DNA from: an uncultured Sutterella sp.
GTDB lineage: Bacteria; Pseudomonadota; Gammaproteobacteria; Burkholderiales; Burkholderiaceae_F
Direction of reading: 5' to 3'
Length of the DNA stretch: 7,517 nt
Assembly (NCBI GenBank): GCA_905192805.1
Contig: CAJJMF010000128.1
Span: forward strand, 1-7,517
Shown piece after piece: positions 1-5,720 of this stretch. The number at the start of each line of letters is the position of its first letter. Positions within the stretch are counted from its first letter, which is position 1. The notes beneath the pieces are model-generated. The model saw only the letters and a program-made list of their open reading frames with translations. It did not search any database and had not been told where the DNA came from. A program made the position numbers and the translations under genes.

Positions 1-104
1 TTAGCTTAGTGGATTTTGTGAAGGAATAGCGAACCGCTCAACGCGTTGCGAAATGACCTCAAGTGCTAGCGTGGGGATCAAAAAGTTCGTAACATCTTAC
101 AAAC

Positions 105-260
105 CTTGCTGGTAAAGGCATGGATGCCCGTCCAGTGAGAAACTCTAATACATGTATAAATTTTGTTCTTTTTCTAAACAAATCTGTTAGAGTACGGCAA
201 CAACACAAAGGTGTCCAAAGGCGAGGATAACCTTTTTTGAACGAATTTCAAAGGACAAAA
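105..260 (+). promoter_or_regulatory. Structured leader upstream of tcdA
   Basis: Three kinds of structure are visible. First, CTTGCTGG (105-112) pairs with CCAGTGAG (132-139, two G-U pairs), with an inner stem GGCA (117-120)/TGCC (125-128). Second, ACTCTAATA (142-150) pairs with TGTTAGAGT (185-193, one mismatch) and encloses TTTGTT (162-167)/AACAAA (177-182). Third, CCTTT (231-235) can pair with AAAGG at 207-211, 217-221 or 250-254, the last being the tcdA Shine-Dalgarno. TTTGAA (236-241)/TTCAAA (247-252) forms another hairpin over the same site. The T-run at 233-238 gives the middle structure a weak terminator look. I match this to no known riboswitch class and found no convincing promoter. 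Regulation is an inference from pairing alone. Confidence 0.35.
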
Positions 261-277
261 ATATGGCAACAACACAA
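193..277 (+). repeat. Direct repeat spanning the tcdA start, 69 bp apart
   Basis: TACGGCAACAACACAA at 193-208 recurs as TATGGCAACAACACAA at 262-277, 15 of 16 bases identical. The spacing is 69 bp, exactly 23 codons, so the ACG of the first copy (194-196) is in frame with the tcdA ATG (263-265). The frame is open between them but has no ATG, GTG or TTG. It may be a relic of a duplicated start region, or chance in a CA-rich stretch. Confidence 0.5.
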
Positions 278-1060
278 GATCCGCGTCGTTTTGGCGGCAT
301 TGCGCGGGTGTACTCTGAACAAGGTGCTCAACGTTTGGCTGATGCCCACGTGATGGTCGTTGGGTTAGGCGGTGTGGGTAGCTGGGCGGTCGAGGCTCTC
401 GTGCGTTCGGGTATAGGGCATCTGACTTTGGTCGATGGTGACACGGTGGCGCTATCGAATACCAACCGTCAATTGCACGCATTGGAAGGTAATTACGGAC
501 GCTACAAAGCAGAGGCTCTGCGTGAACGCATGCTCTTGATTAATCCGGATGCAGAGATCAAGATTCGCACCGACTTTATTACCCCTGAGAATGCCGATAC
601 CTTCTTTACCTCTGAACTCGATTGGGTTTTGGACTGTATTGATGACCTACGTGGTAAGACAATCTTAGTGGCTTCGGCCCATAAGGCAGGCGTTAACATC
701 GCCGTTTCAGGGGGTGCCGCGGCGCGTCGTGATCCGTTTAAGTTACGTTGTGCCGATTTGGCTCAGGTCAAAGGCGATCCGCTCCTCTCGAAGCTACGTA
801 CCTATTTACGCAAGGAACATGGCTTCCCGCGAGGAGCCGCAACAGGGCGCTCTCCGCGTTTTGGTATCCCTGCTATTTATAGTGATGAGCCTTTACATCA
901 GCCCTCAAACGCCAACTGTGAAGCCATTGGAGTGCCCGCTGGCACCCGGATTGGCTTTGGTTCGGTGATGACGGTGACGGCCTCGGTTGGTCTTAGGTTG
1001 GCTTCGCTGGTGATCAATGGAATCTTGCAGGACGCTACGTCGAAGGACGACTATAATTAG
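263..1060 (+). CDS. tcdA: tRNA threonylcarbamoyladenosine dehydratase (TcdA/CsdL)
   Basis: A 265-residue cytoplasmic E1-like (ThiF/MoeB fold) enzyme, close to the usual length of about 268. By family knowledge it uses ATP to dehydrate t6A at position 37 of ANN-decoding tRNAs to the cyclic form ct6A, helped in E. coli by the CsdA/CsdE sulfur relay. Visible motifs: N-terminal RRFGGIARVY (8-17); nucleotide-binding GLGGVG (34-39); acidic D58 at the end of the second strand; SNTNRQLHAL (65-74), with N66 and R69 expected at the adenylate; K82; and DCIDDLRGK starting at 124. The C-terminal segment CEAIGVPAGTRIGFGSV is typical of TcdA rather than ThiF or MoeB. The start is supported by AAAGGA (250-255), 7 nt before ATG. 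No csdA or csdE neighbour is present. The upstream leader may control expression. Confidence 0.95.
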   Translation: MATTQDPRRFGGIARVYSEQGAQRLADAHVMVVGLGGVGSWAVEALVRSGIGHLTLVDGDTVALSNTNRQLHALEGNYGRYKAEALRERMLLINPDAEIKIRTDFITPENADTFFTSELDWVLDCIDDLRGKTILVASAHKAGVNIAVSGGAAARRDPFKLRCADLAQVKGDPLLSKLRTYLRKEHGFPRGAATGRSPRFGIPAIYSDEPLHQPSNANCEAIGVPAGTRIGFGSVMTVTASVGLRLASLVINGILQDATSKDDYN

Positions 1061-1079
1061 TGATATCGACATCAGTAAA

Positions 1080-1135
1080 AGCTTTTTCCTGCTTGACCAG
1101 GCAAGAAATCACGCTTAGTACGCGAAGAAAAAGCT
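1080..1135 (+). promoter_or_regulatory. Candidate usp promoter bracketed by a 9-bp inverted repeat
   Basis: TTGACC (1093-1098) is a 5/6 match to a sigma-70 -35 box. It lies 17 bp before TAGTAC (1116-1121), a 3/6 match to the -10. The perfect inverted repeat AGCTTTTTC (1080-1088)/GAAAAAGCT (1127-1135) flanks this core, with 4-5 bp on each side. The right arm would sit at the transcription start and directly abuts the usp Shine-Dalgarno GGGAG (1136-1140). The repeat is certain; promoter and operator roles are inferred. It does not look like a terminator because no T-run follows the right arm. Confidence 0.35.
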
Positions 1136-1147
1136 GGGAGAATCACA

Positions 1148-1582
1148 ATGTTTAAAAGAATTTTGGTCCCGGTAGATGATTCTGAGCTCTCTTTCCGCGC
1201 TGTCGGAGGAGCGGCCCGATTTGCCAAACCCTTGGGGGCAACTATGGTTTTGTTGACCGTGATTGAACCCTATTCGTATACCAATTTGTCTGAATACCGC
1301 CCAGAATCGATTGAGCAGTATGATGAGCGCGTGTCCGAGGAAGCGGCCAAGCGTTTAGCCAAGGCAAAAGCGGTGTGTGATGAGGCAGGGGTGGTCTGTA
1401 CGACACTCTCTGTGAAGAGTTTCTCTCCTGCCGAGGCGATTATTGAACAGGTCGAAAAGACGGGTAGCGATGTTGTCTTTATGGCCAGTCACGGTCGTAA
1501 AGGCTTGGCGGCTGTTCTGCTTGGTAGCGAAACGCAAAAAGTGTTGACGCACTCGAATATTCCTGTCATGGTATATCGCTAA
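1148..1582 (+). CDS. Universal stress protein, UspA family
   Basis: A single-domain Usp of 144 residues, the usual length. The N-terminus FKRILVPVDDSELSFRAV (2-19) is the first strand, with the conserved VPVDxS. The C-terminal nucleotide loop runs from A113-S-H-G116 through nine residues to G126-S127, then SNIPVMVYR. This is the ATP-binding pattern G-2x-G-9x-G(S/T) with the first glycine replaced by alanine, which I recall as common in proteobacterial Usps, so ATP binding remains likely. Members are cytoplasmic dimers, induced by starvation or other stress, whose biochemical outputs are poorly defined. The Shine-Dalgarno GGGAG (1136-1140) is 7 nt before ATG. The gene lies 87 bp after tcdA and 32 bp before the next gene, with a candidate promoter of its own. 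Which Usp paralogue it is cannot be told, so no symbol is given. Confidence 0.93.
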   Translation: MFKRILVPVDDSELSFRAVGGAARFAKPLGATMVLLTVIEPYSYTNLSEYRPESIEQYDERVSEEAAKRLAKAKAVCDEAGVVCTTLSVKSFSPAEAIIEQVEKTGSDVVFMASHGRKGLAAVLLGSETQKVLTHSNIPVMVYR

Positions 1583-1614
1583 TCTTTTTCACAATTCTAT
1601 TTACGGAGCTACTC

Positions 1615-2007
1615 ATGGCTGACAATCCTTTGGATGACATCAATCCGCAGATGGATGTTTCCAATCTTTATACCGAAGAACTCATTACCGATCGCAAGGT
1701 GGGTACGATTCACGTGCTTACGCCGATCAATACGGATGGGACGCGCGATACGCAGCGTCCGATGCTCTTTTTGGGTGAAACGAACCTGATGACCCAAATG
1801 GGACCTTTGCCGATTTCGTTTGAAATTCCAGCTCAGAATGTAGCGGAAGCGGTGGCCGGCTATGGTGAAGCAGCCAAGGCGGGGATTCGTGAAACGATTG
1901 AACGTATCCAGCAAATGCGTCGTGACGCTGCCAACCAGATTGTTACCCCGGGGATGCCTGGTTTCCAGGCGCCTCCCTCTAACGGTGGTGGCTTAGTGAT
2001 GCCCTAA
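1615..2007 (+). CDS. Small conserved-looking cytoplasmic protein of unknown function
   Basis: A 130-residue protein that I do not assign to a named family. The start is good: GGAG (1605-1608) lies 6 nt before ATG, 32 bp after usp, so the two are probably cotranscribed. It has no signal peptide, no membrane segment and no cysteine. Layout: an acidic N-terminus (1-16); a strand-rich core (17-72) containing LYTEELITDRKVGTI and the stretch MGPLPISFEIPA; an amphipathic, probably helical segment (74-108) rich in Ala, Glu and Arg; and a flexible Pro/Gly tail (111-130). Composition and codon use resemble those of its neighbours, and it is followed by a terminator, so it is very likely a real gene. 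From memory it resembles small proteins annotated only as cytoplasmic protein in Burkholderiales; this is weak recall. No function is claimed. Confidence 0.85.
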   Translation: MADNPLDDINPQMDVSNLYTEELITDRKVGTIHVLTPINTDGTRDTQRPMLFLGETNLMTQMGPLPISFEIPAQNVAEAVAGYGEAAKAGIRETIERIQQMRRDAANQIVTPGMPGFQAPPSNGGGLVMP

Positions 2008-2032
2008 ACGGCTCAATGCTGTGACTTTGACT

Positions 2033-2071
2033 AAGCGACTCACCGTGGTGTTGAGTCGCTTTTCGCATTTT
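2033..2071 (+). terminator. Rho-independent terminator after the tcdA-usp group
   Basis: AAGCGACTCA (2033-2042) pairs perfectly with TGAGTCGCTT (2052-2061) around a 9-nt loop. A short T-run follows (2060-2063) and then a second, TTTT (2068-2071). It begins 25 bp after the stop codon of the small hypothetical gene. The 10-bp stem is strong; the interrupted T tract is the weaker part. Confidence 0.75.
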
Positions 2072-2121
2072 ATGTGGCCAGCTTGTAGAACGCTGACGGG
2101 AAAATTCTCGCGACTTTTTCC

Positions 2122-2166
2122 TTAACAGTCTGATTTTTTGGGTAAACTGTCGACCAATTTCACAAT
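2122..2166 (+). promoter_or_regulatory. Candidate ettA promoter region
   Basis: Since a terminator precedes this region, ettA needs its own promoter. Two weak candidates are visible. TTAACA (2122-2127, 5/6) lies 15 bp before TAAACT (2143-2148, 4/6). TTGGGT (2138-2143, 3/6) lies 17 bp before CACAAT (2161-2166, 4/6). Either would leave a leader of over 100 nt. I cannot choose between them. Confidence 0.25.
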
Positions 2167-2289
2167 AGGCCTCAGTACCACAACGTCTGGCCTCCCATCC
2201 AATCTCGAGCGCAACGCTCACGCTTTAACACATAACTCAGTCCGAGTCTATCGCGACTCCATGACAGGATTATTTGTGCGAGAACCACT

Positions 2290-3954
2290 ATGGCTCAATA
2301 TGTATTTACGATGAATCGTGTGGGTAAGATTGTCCCTCCGAAGCGTCAGATTTTAAAAGATATCTCCCTTTCCTTCTTCCCGGGCGCCAAGATCGGTGTT
2401 TTAGGGTTAAACGGGGCGGGTAAATCGACCCTCCTAAAGATCATGGCTGGGGTGGATAAGGATATTGAAGGCGAAGCGATCCCGATGCCGGGATTGAACA
2501 TCGGGTACTTGCCTCAAGAACCGCAACTCGATCCGGAAAAGACCGTTCGTGAAACGGTGGAAGAGGGGATGGGCGAAGTGATGCAAGCGCAAGCTAAATT
2601 GGATGCTGTGTACGCTGCCTATGCCGAACCGGATGCTGACTTTGACGCTTTAGCTGCAGAACAGGCTCGGTTAGAAGCCATTATTGCTGCGGCGGGGACC
2701 AATGCCGAAACCCAGATGGAAATTGCGGCAGACGCTTTACGCTTGCCTCCGTGGGATGCGAAGATCGCTCACCTCTCTGGCGGTGAAAAGCGTCGTGTCG
2801 CCTTGTGCCGTTTACTTTTGTCCCGTCCCGATATGCTCTTACTCGACGAACCGACGAACCACTTGGACGCTGAATCAGTGGAATGGCTCGAACAGTTCTT
2901 ACATCGCTTCCCGGGTACGGTGGTGGCGGTAACGCACGACCGTTACTTCCTAGACAATGCGGCAGAATGGATTCTTGAATTGGACCGTGGGGAAGGAATT
3001 CCTTGGAAGGGGAATTATTCTTCGTGGTTAGATCAGAAAGAAAAGCGCCTTGAAATGGAAAAGCGCCAAGAAGACGCCCGTATGAAGGCGATTAAGCACG
3101 AGTTGGAATGGGTACGCCAGAATCCCAAGGGACGTCAGGCGAAGTCCAAGGCCCGTTTGGCACGCTTTGAAGAACTCTCGAGTGTCGAATACCAACAGCG
3201 TAACGAAACCAATGAAATCTTCATCCCGGTAGCCGACCGTTTGGGGAATAACGTGATTGAGTTTAAGAACGTGTCCAAGGGGTTTGGTGATCGTTTGTTG
3301 ATCGATAACTTGTCCTTCATGATTCCGCCTGGGGCGATTGTTGGGGTGATCGGTCCGAACGGGGCGGGTAAGTCTACGCTCTTTAAGATGATTATGGGCA
3401 AAGAGATGCCCGATAGCGGCGAGATTGTTATTGGACCGACCGTGAAGCTGGCGGCTGTGGATCAGATGCGCGATTCCCTTCCCAATGACAAAACGGCGTT
3501 TGACGCAGTGGCTGACGGTCAGGACCTCATTCAGGTGGGGAAATTCACGATGTCGAGCCGTGCCTACTTGGGGCGTTTTAACTTCAAGGGTGGGGACCAG
3601 CAAAAGTTGGTAGGCTCACTTTCTGGGGGTGAACGTGGTCGATTGCATTTGGCTAAGACGTTGTTGGCAGGAGGCAATGTGCTCCTTTTGGACGAACCCT
3701 CTAACGACCTGGACGTTGAAACGCTTCGCGCGCTCGAAGAAGCGCTGTTGGAATTTGCGGGTTGCGCATTAGTCACCTCACATGACCGCTGGTTCTTGGA
3801 CCGTATTGCGACTCATATTCTGGCCTTTGAAGGGGACTCTCAGGTGGTCTTCTTTGACGGGAACTACAATGAGTACGAAGCGGACAAACGTCGCCGTTTA
3901 GGCGAAGAAGCTGCTCAGCCCAAGCGTTTACGTTTCAAACCGTTGAAGCACTAA
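2290..3954 (+). CDS. ettA: Energy-dependent translational throttle protein EttA (ABC-F)
   Basis: A 554-residue soluble ABC-F ATPase, matching E. coli EttA (555) in length and layout. EttA binds the ribosomal E site and, depending on ATP/ADP, restrains or permits early elongation. Domain 1 has Walker A GLNGAGKST (39-47), signature LSGGE (162-166), Walker B D186-E187 and switch H216. The arm insertion is at about 95-140. The linker that touches P-site tRNA spans about 243-313 and is rich in charged residues, including NPKGRQAKSKARLARFEEL. Domain 2 has Walker A GPNGAGKST (355-363), LSGGE (444-448), D468-E469 and H498; its Walker B continues PSNDLD where PTNDLD is usual, a conservative change. 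Both ATP sites look intact. The N-terminus MAQYVFTMNRVGK fixes the start, although the Shine-Dalgarno is poor (only GAGAA about 6 nt upstream). Confidence 0.97.
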   Translation: MAQYVFTMNRVGKIVPPKRQILKDISLSFFPGAKIGVLGLNGAGKSTLLKIMAGVDKDIEGEAIPMPGLNIGYLPQEPQLDPEKTVRETVEEGMGEVMQAQAKLDAVYAAYAEPDADFDALAAEQARLEAIIAAAGTNAETQMEIAADALRLPPWDAKIAHLSGGEKRRVALCRLLLSRPDMLLLDEPTNHLDAESVEWLEQFLHRFPGTVVAVTHDRYFLDNAAEWILELDRGEGIPWKGNYSSWLDQKEKRLEMEKRQEDARMKAIKHELEWVRQNPKGRQAKSKARLARFEELSSVEYQQRNETNEIFIPVADRLGNNVIEFKNVSKGFGDRLLIDNLSFMIPPGAIVGVIGPNGAGKSTLFKMIMGKEMPDSGEIVIGPTVKLAAVDQMRDSLPNDKTAFDAVADGQDLIQVGKFTMSSRAYLGRFNFKGGDQQKLVGSLSGGERGRLHLAKTLLAGGNVLLLDEPSNDLDVETLRALEEALLEFAGCALVTSHDRWFLDRIATHILAFEGDSQVVFFDGNYNEYEADKRRRLGEEAAQPKRLRFKPLKH

Positions 3955-3965
3955 TCAAACGGCAT

Positions 3966-3993
3966 AAGGAGGGAGTCTTCGGGCTCCCTTCTT
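3966..3993 (+). terminator. UUCG-capped hairpin between ettA and mnmC (terminator or translational hairpin)
   Basis: AAGGAGGGAGTC (3966-3977) pairs over 12 positions, with two G-U pairs, with GGCTCCCTTCTT (3982-3993), closed by the very stable C(TTCG)G tetraloop. It starts 12 bp after the ettA stop. The T-rich 3' side (CTTCTTGTT) is only weakly terminator-like. The left arm contains a perfect Shine-Dalgarno core, AAGGAGG, and the right arm ends 10 nt before the mnmC ATG, so the stem may also restrict mnmC translation. Confidence 0.65.
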
Positions 3994-4003
3994 GTTATGG
4001 ATT

Positions 4004-5716
4004 ATGAGCTCGTATCGTGTAACCTCCGTCTTTGTGGCCAGTTGTGACCCACAACGCTTACTCGCTTTTCAAGCGCAAGTAAAGCCCACGCACTGGATTG
4101 TGCCTTATAGCGACAATCGTTGGCATACCTTGGCGCAACTTGGCTGGGTCCCGGCGCAACCGCCCGAAGCGTGGCAGACGCTCGAAGGGATTTACCCCTT
4201 GGAGACGCCCGTAGGCGAAGTGCTCTGGGTGCAGTACCCTCAAGAGCGTATCGGTGCGCTTTTGGCCTATAAGGTCGACTGGATGGTGGCTGATAACCTC
4301 GCCCAGCTCAAGCCATGGCGTTCGCTCGCGAACGCCCATACCCGCGTCTTTGGCTGGTCTCAGGAGCCGATGCCACCCTTTTTGAGTGAGATTGAGGAGT
4401 GTTCGGGCTGGCGATGCGGGCAGTTCAAAGGACGCGAGACGGAGCGCGAGGCGCAGAGTGCCAAGCGTGTTGCCATTGTAGGGGGCGGGATTGCGGGTGC
4501 TTTTTGTGCCTATGCGTTGAGCTTACGAGGAATTCCCACTCTTCTGGTTGATCGCGGTGTCACCTTGGCTAGCGAAGCGTCCGCGCTTTTCGCAGGGCTC
4601 ATTCACCCACACTGGCAACAAGCGGATAGTCCGCTTTTTAAGTTAACGCGTGCAGGCTACTTACACATGCTTCGGCTCTTGGCGCGCGAGCCTTTTCGGT
4701 CACTCTGGGGAGCCAGTGAGGAGCTCTTAGCGTCCGACGACGCTATGCATCCGACCGAAGAAGCCCTCTTTGAGCCCATCGGTGTTTTCGATATGGCGAG
4801 CGACGACGAGGAGTGGGAACGTTGGTCGCAGGCTTATGCCAATGGTAAACCCTTCAGGATGCCCGAGCAGTTTGCCCAACTCTTTACGAAGGAGGAGGCG
4901 CAAGCGCAGACGGGATTGCCCGTGGCCCGAGGTGGGTGGTGGTTCCCTCGTGCTGGACTGCTCTATGCAGGGCGTTTGGCTCGCGCTTTAGTGAAAGCAA
5001 GTGGAGCGAGCGTGCTGACCAACACCGAAGTGCGACTGGCGCGTGAGGGCGAACGTTGGGCCTTATACCAGGTGGCAGGGGAAAAACTCGCCGAGGTGAG
5101 CGACGTGATTGTGGCGGGAGCCCGTGATTCGCGATCGATATTGGGCCTCTCGCTTTCTGAGCTTCCCTTGATGGGCCTCAAGGGTCGCATTAGCTTCTTA
5201 GAGGATGTGCCCCTTCCCGAAAAACGACTGGCCGTGACTGGTACGGGATACTTGATGAAAATTCCAGGCGTGTTGAGTGCGATGGGGGCCACCTATGAAC
5301 CCCTTGATAAAACGCCGTGGAGTGCCCGCGAAGCGCACGAACACAACATCGGACTCTTTGAGAGTTTGTTGCCCACCTATCCGACACCGCCCGGCGTGTG
5401 GGGTGGTTTTTACGAGGGGGTGCGCGCCGTCACCACGGACCGTTTGCCCGTTGTGGGGCGTGCTTTCATGGAAGAAACGCTCAAAGGGGTTTCTTTTAAG
5501 GGAGTTCCTGAACTGGAGGCACTTCCGCACGAGAAGGGCCTTTGGTTGATGACAGGACTCGGTTCGCGTGGACTCACTTGGGGAGCCCTTTGTGCCGAGA
5601 CCTGTGTACGAGAACTGCTTGGGGAGCCCCCATTGCTGGAAGCTCCCTTACGTCGAGCACTACATCCACACCGCTTTGTGCAAGCGCAGTGGACAGGAAA
5701 GCCTTTAGCGAAGTAG
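4004..5716 (+). CDS. mnmC: MnmC-like FAD-dependent tRNA cmnm5s2U oxidoreductase with a degenerate N-terminal domain
   Basis: A 570-residue protein from ATG 4004. MnmC normally (E. coli, 668 residues) joins an N-terminal methyltransferase to a C-terminal FAD oxidoreductase and completes mnm5(s2)U at tRNA wobble position 34. The oxidoreductase half is intact: Rossmann VAIVGGGIAGAF with G160-x-G162-x-x-G165, acidic D183 for the FAD ribose, GLIHPHW (198-204), GVRAVTTDRLPVVG (472-485) and GLGSRGL (518-524), ending in an ALHPHRF-type tail. The first ~155 residues lack the SAM-binding glycine motif. VDWMVADNLAQLKPW (91-105) sits where VDAWFLDGFAPxxNPxMW is expected, so this looks like an eroded methyltransferase remnant. 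Expected activity is removal of the carboxymethyl group only. No ribosome site lies close to the ATG; TTG 3992 is a possible alternative start inside the upstream hairpin. Confidence 0.88.
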   Translation: MSSYRVTSVFVASCDPQRLLAFQAQVKPTHWIVPYSDNRWHTLAQLGWVPAQPPEAWQTLEGIYPLETPVGEVLWVQYPQERIGALLAYKVDWMVADNLAQLKPWRSLANAHTRVFGWSQEPMPPFLSEIEECSGWRCGQFKGRETEREAQSAKRVAIVGGGIAGAFCAYALSLRGIPTLLVDRGVTLASEASALFAGLIHPHWQQADSPLFKLTRAGYLHMLRLLAREPFRSLWGASEELLASDDAMHPTEEALFEPIGVFDMASDDEEWERWSQAYANGKPFRMPEQFAQLFTKEEAQAQTGLPVARGGWWFPRAGLLYAGRLARALVKASGASVLTNTEVRLAREGERWALYQVAGEKLAEVSDVIVAGARDSRSILGLSLSELPLMGLKGRISFLEDVPLPEKRLAVTGTGYLMKIPGVLSAMGATYEPLDKTPWSAREAHEHNIGLFESLLPTYPTPPGVWGGFYEGVRAVTTDRLPVVGRAFMEETLKGVSFKGVPELEALPHEKGLWLMTGLGSRGLTWGALCAETCVRELLGEPPLLEAPLRRALHPHRFVQAQWTGKPLAK

Positions 5717-5720
5717 TGAC

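Noticed and set aside
3..29. Possible last codons of an upstream plus-strand gene (reads SLVDFVKE then TAG).
   Set aside because: Only eight codons are visible and every frame has a stop within about 30 bp by chance, so a gene tail cannot be distinguished from non-coding sequence.
1..75. TAGCTTAGTGG at the left edge recalls a tRNA D-arm.
   Set aside because: No anticodon stem, T-arm or acceptor pairing follows on either strand.
174..482. A 102-codon minus-strand open frame over the tcdA leader and 5' end.
   Set aside because: Its product is low-complexity and unrecognisable, and it overlaps the clear TcdA N-terminus. I see no ribosome site for it.
1061..1090. TGAT/ATCA and AAAAGCTTTT near the tcdA stop as a terminator.
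   Set aside because: The first stem is only 4 bp and the second is a loopless palindrome, so a working intrinsic terminator is not convincing.
3028..3603. A 191-codon open frame antisense to ettA.
   Set aside because: It lies wholly inside the highly conserved ettA reading frame, its translation shows no recognisable motif, and it is explained as a shadow of biased codon use.
3997..4047. A 16-codon ORF from the ATG at 3997 overlapping the mnmC start.
   Set aside because: No ribosome site and no sign of selection; chance in an ATG-containing junction.
5198..5549. Overlapping open frames on both strands within mnmC.
   Set aside because: They are shadows of the conserved C-terminal FAD domain, with Arg/Pro/Ser-rich out-of-frame translations.
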